Below, one piece after another: positions 57,575 to 64,000 of a DNA stretch of 64,000 nt (positions are counted from its first letter, which is position 1; every line of letters begins with the position of its first letter). The notes under the pieces are model-generated. The model did no database searches, had not been told where the DNA came from, and was given only the letters and a program-made list of their open reading frames with translations. The DNA is taken from positions 1-64,000 of the forward strand of contig URMK01000002.1 of NCBI GenBank assembly GCA_900548905.1, in the 5' to 3' direction. Origin of the DNA: an uncultured Lachnospiraceae bacterium (GTDB taxonomy: Bacteria > Bacillota > Clostridia > Lachnospirales > Lachnospiraceae). Both the position numbers and the translations under genes were made by a program.

Positions 57575-57880
57575 ATGAGTAGAAAATCCAGTGTTTCCAA
57601 AAAGAAAAAAATAATGGAAAAAAGCCCGAAAGAACAGCTTGTGGATTCCCTGAAGCTGCCGAAGGATATGCTTTTGGGCGCCTCCATCCTTACCATGACC
57701 GGAAACCATGAGCTATGGGTGGAAAATTACAAGGGGATTATTGAATATACGAGGGAATCCATAATCCTGCAGGCCAAGACCGGACAGATCTCCATCTGCG
57801 GCTGCGGACTTGTCATTGATTATTATACCAACGAGGACATGAAGATAATCGGGAATATACAGTGTATCCGGTATCTTTAA
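57575..57880 (+). CDS. yqfC: Sporulation protein YqfC
   Basis: 101 residues with the YabP/YqfC fold: a basic N-terminus (MSRKSSVSKKKKIMEK), then LKLPKDMLLGASILTMTGNHELWVENYKGIIEYTRESIILQ and the small-residue hairpin GQISICGCGLVIDYYTNEDM. YqfC is a small sporulation protein made in the mother cell. The gene order yqfC-yqfD-phoH-ybeY is conserved across spore formers, which secures the call. The ATG has no strong ribosome site directly upstream (the nearest is GAGGAG about 25 nt away). Confidence 0.9.
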   Translation: MSRKSSVSKKKKIMEKSPKEQLVDSLKLPKDMLLGASILTMTGNHELWVENYKGIIEYTRESIILQAKTGQISICGCGLVIDYYTNEDMKIIGNIQCIRYL

Positions 57881-57949
57881 AATAAGGAGGAAAATCCTCT
57901 GCTCGCAGAGACTCGCATTTTGCTCCGCAAAACTAGGAGGATAATAATC

Positions 57950-59197
57950 ATGAGGGAATTTTTCCGGTATCTGCAGGGATATTTGAAGATAAAAGTATGG
58001 GGATATTCTCCTGAGCGGTTTATGAACCTGTGCAGCAATCACCATATCCTGTTATGGGATATTGCCAGACAGGAGGATTGCTATACCATGTATATCAGCC
58101 TGTCCGATTTCTACAAGCTGCGGCCGATTGTGAGAAAAACCGGAACTAGGGCAGCCGTTCTGGAACGATACGGTCTGCCCTTTTTCATACGGAAAATGAG
58201 AAAGCGAAAGATTTTTGCGCTGGGCCTTCCCTGCTGCCTGGCCTTTCTCATCGCCATGTCCCAGTTTGTGTGGGCCATTGATTTTGAAGGGAATGTATCC
58301 ATTACGGACGATGTTCTCATGGATTTCCTTGCGGAAAAAGGCGTGGATTACGGAGTGGCAAAAAACAAAATCGACATAGAAGCTCTGGAAGCCAGCCTGC
58401 GTGAAAATTTTGATATTGTCACATGGACCTCCGCCAGAATAGAGGGCACCCATTTTATTGTAAAAATAAAAGAAAATGATCTGGTACAGGAAGATACGGC
58501 GGACGAAAAGGAGAGCTGGCCTGGAAGCAATCTCATCGCTACCCAGGACGGTGTTGTGGTTTCCATACTGACGCGGCAGGGAGTGCCTTTGGTTACGGAG
58601 GGAACACCTGTGAAAAAGGGTGATGTGCTGGTTTCCGGCGCAGTTCCTGTCATGGCGGACGACGGGACAGTGAAGGAATATCAATTCTGCCATGCGGACG
58701 CGGATGTTTCCCTGGTATATGAGATCCCTGTGCATGAAGAGCAGCCGCTCATGTATGAATACAAAAATTATACCAACCGGGAGAAGAAGGATGTTTTCTT
58801 TTCATTGGGACATAAAAGATATGTGCTGAAGCTGGGCGACTGCAAATTCCTGAATTATGATACCATTCTGGACACCCGGCAGCTTTGTATTCTGAATCAG
58901 ATTTACCTGCCGTTTTATTATGGCTATGTGGTACATAGGGAATATCTTCCGGTGGAAGCCGTATACCAGGAAAATAAGGCAGAATCCATGCTGAATGAGA
59001 AGCTTTCAAAAAATATAGTAAGTTTAGAAGAAAAAGGGGTACAAATAATAGAAAAAGATGTTAAAATAGAAACAGCGGGCAATACGTTGGTTCTGGATGG
59101 ATATATGACTGTGCAGGGAAATGACGGAAAAGCACAGCGGATTGAAGCCGAACAGCCTGCTGCTGAGAATGAGACAGAATCCGGGAGCAGCCAGTAA
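57950..59197 (+). CDS. yqfD: Sporulation protein YqfD
   Basis: 415 residues. Cytosolic N-terminal region, one membrane helix at about 90-108 (ALGLPCCLAFLIAMSQFVWAI), then an extracytoplasmic part with GNVSITDDVLMDFLAEKGV, a POTRA/FtsQ-like first repeat, and NLIATQDGVVVSILTRQGVPLVTEGTPVKKGDVLVSG, a lipoyl/HlyD-like barrel. YqfD is required for efficient sporulation in Bacillus. ATG 57950 has AGGAGG 7 nt upstream. The tail beyond residue 395 is acidic and low complexity. The 69-nt gap after yqfC contains small hairpins. Confidence 0.9.
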   Translation: MREFFRYLQGYLKIKVWGYSPERFMNLCSNHHILLWDIARQEDCYTMYISLSDFYKLRPIVRKTGTRAAVLERYGLPFFIRKMRKRKIFALGLPCCLAFLIAMSQFVWAIDFEGNVSITDDVLMDFLAEKGVDYGVAKNKIDIEALEASLRENFDIVTWTSARIEGTHFIVKIKENDLVQEDTADEKESWPGSNLIATQDGVVVSILTRQGVPLVTEGTPVKKGDVLVSGAVPVMADDGTVKEYQFCHADADVSLVYEIPVHEEQPLMYEYKNYTNREKKDVFFSLGHKRYVLKLGDCKFLNYDTILDTRQLCILNQIYLPFYYGYVVHREYLPVEAVYQENKAESMLNEKLSKNIVSLEEKGVQIIEKDVKIETAGNTLVLDGYMTVQGNDGKAQRIEAEQPAAENETESGSSQ

Positions 59198-59202
59198 ACA
59201 AT

Positions 59203-60246
59203 ATGGATCAATTTGAAAAGATAATAGAAATGGATGCCGCGCATATCCTGAATGTGTTCGGTGAATATGATAAATACGTGAAGAAGCTGGAGAAATACCT
59301 GGATGTTACCATCGTTGACAGGGACGGCGGTGTCCGGATAACCGGTATACGAAAGCATGTGGAACAGACGGAAGCCATACTGAAACAGCTTCTGGAATTA
59401 TCGAAAAGGGGAAACCAGATTCAGGAACAGAATGTGGATTACGCAATTGAGATGAGTATGGAAAGCAATAATGAAGCACTTTTGGAAATAGACGGGGATC
59501 TGATTTGCCATACGGTAAGCGGAAAACCTATTAAACCAAAGACTCTGGGACAGAAGCAGTATGTGGATGCCATCCGGAACCATATGATTGTATTCGGTAT
59601 GGGGCCTGCCGGGACCGGTAAGACCTATCTTGCCATGGCGATGGCTATCACTGCCTTCAAGAACAATGAAGTGGAAAGGATTATCCTCACCAGGCCGGCT
59701 ATTGAAGCGGGAGAGAAGCTGGGCTTCCTGCCGGGAGACCTGCAGAGTAAGGTGGATCCCTACCTCCGTCCGCTGTATGATGCCCTGTATCAGATAATGG
59801 GGGCGGAAAGTTTTGTAAAAAATATGGAAAAGGGGCTGATAGAAGTGGCCCCTCTTGCCTATATGCGGGGACGAACCCTGGATAATGCCTATATCATACT
59901 TGATGAGGCACAGAATACCACCCCGGCACAGATGAAGATGTTTCTGACGAGGATTGGCTTCGGATCCAAAGTAATCATTACAGGGGATGCCTCCCAGAAG
60001 GATTTAATGCCCGGTGTGAATTCAGGCCTGGATGTGGCGGCAAAGGTTCTGCAAAGAATCGATGATATCGCCTTCTGTACCCTGACGAGCAGGGATGTGG
60101 TAAGGCATCCGCTGGTACAGAAGATCGTAAAAGCCTATGAAACTTATGAGAACAGAGAACTTTCCAGGGAACGGACAAGACCGCAGCAGCGGGATAACCG
60201 GGACAACACCTACGGCAAAAAGGGGAAAGGACGATTCGGAAGATGA
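59203..60246 (+). CDS. ybeZ: PhoH-family ATPase
   Basis: 347 residues. N-terminal KH-like part (VTIVDRDGGVRITGIRKHVEQTEAIL), then the PhoH motor: Walker A GMGPAGTGKTYLAMAMA, RPAIEAGEKLGFLPGDLQSKVDPYLRPLYDAL, Walker B AYIILDEAQNTTPAQMKMFLTRIG and ITGDASQKDL. PhoH/YbeZ works with the RNase YbeY, encoded next, in RNA handling and ribosome maturation. The C-terminus is Arg-rich (RTRPQQRDNRD) and may bind RNA. Stop and ybeY start overlap by 4 nt (ATGA). Confidence 0.95.
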   Translation: MDQFEKIIEMDAAHILNVFGEYDKYVKKLEKYLDVTIVDRDGGVRITGIRKHVEQTEAILKQLLELSKRGNQIQEQNVDYAIEMSMESNNEALLEIDGDLICHTVSGKPIKPKTLGQKQYVDAIRNHMIVFGMGPAGTGKTYLAMAMAITAFKNNEVERIILTRPAIEAGEKLGFLPGDLQSKVDPYLRPLYDALYQIMGAESFVKNMEKGLIEVAPLAYMRGRTLDNAYIILDEAQNTTPAQMKMFLTRIGFGSKVIITGDASQKDLMPGVNSGLDVAAKVLQRIDDIAFCTLTSRDVVRHPLVQKIVKAYETYENRELSRERTRPQQRDNRDNTYGKKGKGRFGR

Positions 60247-60752
60247 CCATATTTGTAGAAAACGAAACAGAATATACATTTCCCTTTGATCCGATGGAAA
60301 CAGCCTCCCTGGTCGCCGGAGAGGTCCTGGAGGAAGAAAACTGCCCCTATGAAACAGAAATAAATATCCTGATAACGGATAATGAGGGGATTCGGTTATA
60401 TAACAGGGAATACCGGAATATTGACAGGGAGACGGATGTCTTGTCTTTCCCCAATGTCCCCTTTGTACAACCTTCCGATTTCTCACCGGCGGAGGAGGCT
60501 CAGGCAGACTGTTTTCAGCCGGACAGCGGGGAATTGATACTGGGAGACATTATCCTGTCCTGTGACAGGATTCTGGAACAGGCCGGGAGCTTCGGCCACA
60601 GTATCCGCAGGGAATATGCTTTTTTGATTGCCCACAGCATGCTCCACCTCTGCGGCTATGATCATATGGAGCCGGAGGAAGCGGCCGTAATGGAAGCAAA
60701 GCAGAACCTTGTACTGGACAGGCTTGGAATTACCAGAGATATCAGTGACTGA
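60243..60752 (+). CDS. ybeY: Endoribonuclease YbeY
   Basis: 169 residues. The zinc site HSMLHLCGYDHM gives the H3xH5xH pattern of the family, and NILITDNEGIRLYNREYRNIDRETDVLSFP is the usual upstream motif. YbeY trims the 16S rRNA 3' end and takes part in rRNA quality control. Translation is coupled to phoH. The segment ATGGAAGCAAAGCA near the 3' end resembles the dispersed repeat but lies in the conserved EAAVMEAKQNLVLDRLGIT ending and is judged native. Confidence 0.96.
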   Translation: MTIFVENETEYTFPFDPMETASLVAGEVLEEENCPYETEINILITDNEGIRLYNREYRNIDRETDVLSFPNVPFVQPSDFSPAEEAQADCFQPDSGELILGDIILSCDRILEQAGSFGHSIRREYAFLIAHSMLHLCGYDHMEPEEAAVMEAKQNLVLDRLGITRDISD

Positions 60753-60784
60753 CATACAGACTTGAAGAATGGATTACAATACGA

Positions 60785-62452
60785 ATGAGAGTGGCTATGG
60801 ATAACCATAAGAAAAAAAGAAAAAGGAGAAAACAGGAAGGTATCGGGGGGAACGGCGCGATCTTTGCATTGTGCGGGGCCCTGGCAGGCCTGCTTTCCAT
60901 GGTGAAAAGAATTCCGCTTACCAATATTATAGGGGATAACGGAAATGCCTATTTCAGCATGGCTTTTGATACTTACACATTTTTCTTTTTATTCTGCGGC
61001 TATGCCGCACCGGCTGTGGCAGCGAAGATGACTTCAGCCAGATGTGTGAAAGGACAGTTCCGGAATACCCGCCGGGTATGGAACGCATCTATAGGTCTGA
61101 CCCTTGGAAGCGGCCTGCTGTGTACCCTGCTTATGCTGTTCCTGTCCGATTTCCTGACGGGCAGCCTTTATGGGGAACCGCTGAGCGCTATCGCCATGAA
61201 ACTCCTTGCCGTTAACCTTCTGCTGGCATCTGTTTTGGGAATGTACCGCGGCTTTTTCCAGGGGATGGGCACCATGGTCCCTACTTCCTTATCCCGGTTT
61301 CTGGAAGAAGTGCTGTGTCTTGCGGTAATGCTGCTTGCGGCAGGTTCTATGGGGGATTATGGCAGGAAGGTAGGGGCGCTGCTCCAGAACAGCAATTATG
61401 AACAGGCTTTCGGAGCTGCGGGAGGAATACTAGGCCTCGTGGCAGGCAGTGCCGTACCGCTGCTTTTCCTGATGGTGGTTTTTGCCATGTTCCAGAGCAG
61501 CTTCCGGAAAAAAGAACGGAAGGATATGGGGAAAGGTACGGAAAGCTACCGCCGTATTGTGCGGATCCTGATGCTTTCCACGCTGCCGGTCATACTGATA
61601 GCCCTTGTGACACAGGGAAGTGTAATTGTGGATCAAATCATGTTTCTGAAGCTGAGTCCGTCGGGCCGGGATACGATTGTACAATGGGGCGTCTACTCCG
61701 GAAAGTACAGAATACTGGCTAATATGCCGGTAGTCGTGGTGACTGCTGTATGTGCTTCCCTTGTACCGGCCATTTCCGTATCCAACGCCAGCATGAATAT
61801 CGGAAGGCTGAAGGAGAAGGCGCAGATGCTGATCCGCCTGTCCGTTCTTCTGGCCCTGCCGGTTGCTGTTTTCTTTGCCGTGATGGCGGACACCTTAATC
61901 CCCGCACTGTTTAAAGTGGGGGAAATGGATCTGGCTGCCAGGCTTTTACGGATCGGAAGCATTACCATAGTACTTCAGGCCCTGTCCATGGCTCTTTCCG
62001 GCGTGCTCCAGGGACTGGAACGGGAAAGAAATGTATTGATCAATTCCGCAGTTTCTTTTTTGGTCCATGTAGTTGCTGTGTATGTGCTCATCGGCCAGCT
62101 GAAAATGGATGTTACAGGTGTTTTGATTGCCGCCATTATACTTTATGCGCTTCTGCTAATACTCAACCTCGTTTCCATTCAGAGGCGACTGTCACTGCGC
62201 ATTGACTGGGGGCGGATGATAGGGATTCCCGTCATTGCATCCGGTGTGGCGGGCGTGGTGATTTTCCTGATTAACAGGCTGCTGGCTGAAAAGCTTGCCA
62301 GCAGTGCTATGGCATGGATTTGCTTCTTTGTGGGAATACTGATCTATGTCATTCTGATACTGGCTCTTCATGGAATCTCGGAGAGGGAATTAAAGGAAAT
62401 TCCCGGCGGTGAGATTATAATCGTTCTTGGAAGAGCGCTCCGGCTGCTGTAA
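60785..62452 (+). CDS. SpoVB/MurJ-like polysaccharide flippase
   Basis: 555 residues with about 14 membrane helices, preceded by a very basic tail (KKKRKRRKQEG). The MOP/MATE fold is indicated by GALAGLLSMVKRIPLTNIIGD, LLASVLGMYRGFFQGMGTMVPTSLSRFLEEVLC and the second-half counterpart SMALSGVLQGLERERNVLINS. Stage V sporulation protein B and related flippases move lipid-linked sugars across the membrane, and Lachnospiraceae often place one after ybeY. ATG 60785 and a second in-frame ATG at 60797 both have weak ribosome sites. Whether the substrate is a cortex or a capsule precursor cannot be said. Confidence 0.82.
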   Translation: MRVAMDNHKKKRKRRKQEGIGGNGAIFALCGALAGLLSMVKRIPLTNIIGDNGNAYFSMAFDTYTFFFLFCGYAAPAVAAKMTSARCVKGQFRNTRRVWNASIGLTLGSGLLCTLLMLFLSDFLTGSLYGEPLSAIAMKLLAVNLLLASVLGMYRGFFQGMGTMVPTSLSRFLEEVLCLAVMLLAAGSMGDYGRKVGALLQNSNYEQAFGAAGGILGLVAGSAVPLLFLMVVFAMFQSSFRKKERKDMGKGTESYRRIVRILMLSTLPVILIALVTQGSVIVDQIMFLKLSPSGRDTIVQWGVYSGKYRILANMPVVVVTAVCASLVPAISVSNASMNIGRLKEKAQMLIRLSVLLALPVAVFFAVMADTLIPALFKVGEMDLAARLLRIGSITIVLQALSMALSGVLQGLERERNVLINSAVSFLVHVVAVYVLIGQLKMDVTGVLIAAIILYALLLILNLVSIQRRLSLRIDWGRMIGIPVIASGVAGVVIFLINRLLAEKLASSAMAWICFFVGILIYVILILALHGISERELKEIPGGEIIIVLGRALRLL

Positions 62453-62479
62453 GCCGGAGGGGCAAATAACCCTGCAGCA

Positions 62480-62545
62480 GGCTGCAGGGTATCCGGCCGG
62501 AAAAGAAAATTCGGAGGACAGTCGCGTAATGGCGGCTGTTTTTTG
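62480..62545 (+). terminator. Double hairpin with terminator after the flippase gene
   Basis: CCCTGCAG-CAGG-CTGCAGGG-type perfect hairpin (near 62470-62490) followed by ACAG-CGC/GCG-CTGT with a TTTTTT tail at about 62517-62545. Confidence 0.65.
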
Positions 62546-62608
62546 TATAAATAATCAAAAATATGCGGATACTTCATACAAAAGGGACAGTAAGAGCAGG
62601 AGGTTCTT

Positions 62609-63289
62609 ATGCGTTTGTGGAAAAAAATCAGCATATTTGTTATTTATCCTATTCTGATGCTTGCTGTAGGCTTTCTGGCATCTGTTAAATTACATGATTT
62701 CTTTTATCCCAGCCAGAATTCCAGACAGGAGCAGCCCATTGCACAGGATGTTGCTTCCGGGGAAGATGACGGTTCCGACGGGACTTCCGTTTCCGGGGCT
62801 GCGGCGGACATCCAGGAAAGTATGCAGGCTCTGGGGACAGGCGGAGCCGTGATCACCTGTGATACACGCTTTGTTATAAAAAGCCTGGATTTGACCGATT
62901 CCAGCAGAGAAGAAGAGGAAAGCCCGGTACCGGAACAATATATCGGCATGGACAGAGAGGAATTCCTGTCGGCGATGAACAGCTATGCGTCCTCCCCGTC
63001 ACTGAATGATTTGAACAAGGGTTTCCTTTCTTTGGATGTACAGAAATTTTCCGCACAGGAGGTAGTCATCCAGAAAAATTATGAGAGCAAAAAGAAATGT
63101 ACGGAGTTCTATCTTGCGGTGGAAAATAACTATGTAGTGGTTTATGAGGTGGATAAAAAGACAAAATATATGTCCACGGGAATTCCCATACAGAGCCTTT
63201 CCGACAAATTGGCAAGGGAAATCCTCCAGTTTAAATATGTGGGAAGTGAAGCCGAACTGTATAATTTCCTTGAGTCTTATTCCAGTTAG
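62609..63289 (+). CDS. BofC-like membrane-anchored protein
   Basis: 226 residues. One N-terminal membrane helix (WKKISIFVIYPILMLAVGFL), an acidic/Ser-rich linker, and a C-terminal domain from SLDVQKFSAQEVVIQKNY to the FLESYSS end resembling the BofC C-terminal fold. BofC in Bacillus inhibits the SpoIVB protease and delays sigma-K activation. Sequence match is partial, so the functional transfer is weak. GGAGG lies about 6 nt before the ATG. It precedes an HI0933-type flavoprotein gene, an arrangement seen in Clostridia. Confidence 0.65.
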   Translation: MRLWKKISIFVIYPILMLAVGFLASVKLHDFFYPSQNSRQEQPIAQDVASGEDDGSDGTSVSGAAADIQESMQALGTGGAVITCDTRFVIKSLDLTDSSREEEESPVPEQYIGMDREEFLSAMNSYASSPSLNDLNKGFLSLDVQKFSAQEVVIQKNYESKKKCTEFYLAVENNYVVVYEVDKKTKYMSTGIPIQSLSDKLAREILQFKYVGSEAELYNFLESYSS

Positions 63290-63310
63290 TATTATAATGA
63301 AAATAATTTG

Positions 63311-63367
63311 GTAACGGTTCAGGCAGGTCTGCACATTTACTGCAGTTAAGACTTGCCTGAATTATTA
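63311..63367. repeat. GTAAC-family element, long form
   Basis: GTAA-cg-GTTCAGGCA-g-GTCT on the left pairs with AGAC-t-TGCCTGAA-t-TATTAC on the right around an 18-nt CATTTACTGC-containing loop. It fills the gap between the BofC-like and flavoprotein genes and is the most complete long copy. Confidence 0.7.
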
Positions 63368-63395
63368 CATAATTTGAGGGCAGGAATCGGTATCC

Positions 63396-64000
63396 ATGCA
63401 GAGAAAAGAAATCGGTATTATAGGCGGCGGCGCATCCGGGATGATGGCTGCAATAGCGGCGGCGGACAGTATGAAGGGACGGCCGTGTGAAATCGTGATT
63501 CTGGAAAAAAAGGATAGAGTGGGGAAAAAACTTCTTGCGACAGGGAATGGGAAATGTAATTTAACCAACCTGTCTTTTTCCGTGGAAAATCCCGGCAGCT
63601 ATTATCGGAGCAGGAATCCGGAACTGCTTTCTGTTTTCTTTGCCCGGTTTGGGGTAGAGGACACGCTGCGCCAGTTCGAAAGGCTTGGTATGCTTGTGAC
63701 GGATAAAAACGGGTATGTCTATCCGCTTTCCGGACAGGCGGCCACCGTACTTGACACCCTGCGTTTTGCTCTGGAGGAACGGAATATCCGGACAATTACC
63801 GAATGCAGGGTGGAGCATGCCGAATACCGCAGGGAAGGCCGTAACACCGGTTTTTATATACAGGCGCAGGGAGAGAGCTATTGGTTCAGGCGTCTTATTC
63901 TGGCCTGCGGCAGTACGGCAGGCGAAAAAACGGAGGATATGGGGGGCTATGAGCTTGCCGGAAGCTTTGGGCATTCCCTGATCCGCCCTTTTCCGGCGCT
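63396..64000 (+). CDS. HI0933-family flavoprotein, truncated by the window end
   Basis: The first 201 residues of a NAD(P)/FAD-dependent oxidoreductase. GIIGGGASGMMAAIAAADS is the FAD-binding GxGxxG, followed by ILEKKDRVGKKLLATGNGKCNLTN, the family signature, and LVTDKNGYVYPLSGQAATVLDTLR. LILACGSTAGEKTEDMGGYELA is the later Gly-rich strand. The full protein is normally about 400-420 residues (HI0933/BaiN-like). The start follows AGGA by about 11 nt. Physiological substrate unknown; BaiN relatives act on bile-acid intermediates but most members do not. Confidence 0.9.
   Translation, partial: MQRKEIGIIGGGASGMMAAIAAADSMKGRPCEIVILEKKDRVGKKLLATGNGKCNLTNLSFSVENPGSYYRSRNPELLSVFFARFGVEDTLRQFERLGMLVTDKNGYVYPLSGQAATVLDTLRFALEERNIRTITECRVEHAEYRREGRNTGFYIQAQGESYWFRRLILACGSTAGEKTEDMGGYELAGSFGHSLIRPFPA

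Noticed and set aside
60689..60706. ATGGAAGCAAAGCA in ybeY as another copy of the 18-bp repeat
   Set aside because: Only the first 14 bases match and it encodes part of the conserved YbeY C-terminus (VMEAKQNLVLDRLGI), so chance similarity with native sequence is more likely.
62545..62580. CATACA box as a sigma-E/K promoter for the BofC-like gene
   Set aside because: The -10-like CATACA is present but no matching -35 element at suitable spacing was found.

Overview
The window reads as a chromosomal segment of a spore-forming, low-to-mid GC anaerobic Clostridia, most likely a Lachnospiraceae member. The basis is the gene set: yqfC/yqfD/phoH/ybeY sporulation-housekeeping order, a SpoVB-type flippase, a BofC-like protein, a YaaH/SleL-type GH18, Rex, NfnAB, Re-citrate synthase and a T-box-controlled leuS. 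Assignment to a genus is not possible from the sequence alone. No rRNA, tRNA, CRISPR array, prophage or intact insertion sequence was seen.

Layout: 1-6.5 kb is a cell-surface glycopolymer cluster (VanZ-like, polyprenyl sugar-phosphate transferase, two LCP proteins flanking a sortase-B-like lipoprotein that has lost its catalytic Cys and His, and a secreted protein). 7-9.8 kb holds an XRE regulator and a three-module GDP-mannose enzyme. 9.8-12 kb is a reverse-strand aroF-tyrA operon. 12.3-17.4 kb has an EF-G paralog with altered G-domain motifs, a family 2 glycosyltransferase and a large membrane protein of unknown function. 17.4-20.4 kb is a T-box riboswitch and leuS. 20.4-24.4 kb is a Gld-like ABC exporter operon. 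24.4-27.5 kb is accessory: a small ORF with a 26-bp palindrome, two unknown proteins, a Cys/Gly-rich protein, a C-rich (G-quadruplex-prone) tract and an S8 peptidase. 27.6-31.1 kb is a glutamate-precursor operon (Re-citrate synthase, GntR, isocitrate dehydrogenase) behind a 26-bp operator-like palindrome. 31.2-45.2 kb is GtrA, GH18, ABC-F, rex, nnr, alr, mazF-like, CNNM/CBS, yebC, metY-like, a membrane protein and tepA. 45.2-56.2 kb is ftsK/spoIIIE, fhs, folD, a zinc-ribbon/TPR/chitobiase-fold protein, nfnAB, Dabb and a zinc-ribbon membrane protein. 56.2-64 kb is rlmH, an MBL hydrolase, yqfC-yqfD-phoH-ybeY, a flippase, a BofC-like protein and a truncated HI0933-type flavoprotein.

The most striking structure is a dispersed 18-bp repeat, ATGGAAGCAAAGCATTCC (MEAKHS in its commonest frame). 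Eleven near-complete units lie at six sites: inside the leuS T-box leader, an ABC ATPase, an S8 peptidase, an ABC-F protein (opposite orientation, different frame) and twice in FtsK. The consensus is a small hairpin, is a multiple of three, and has no stop codon in any of the six frames; only the two variant non-coding units in the T-box contain stops, and their changes are symmetric so that the palindrome is kept. This looks like a Firmicutes analogue of the ORF-invading Rickettsia palindromic elements.

A second dispersed family is a set of intergenic imperfect palindromes of the form GTAAC-n-GTT...AAC-n-GTTAC at nine places. Four short members lie 28-42 nt upstream of a start codon. Promoters with near-consensus sigma-A hexamers and 17-18 bp spacing are visible before vanZ, manC, aroF (reverse), fusA-like, the 543-aa protein, the leuS T-box, the citrate operon, rex, the CNNM gene and ftsK.
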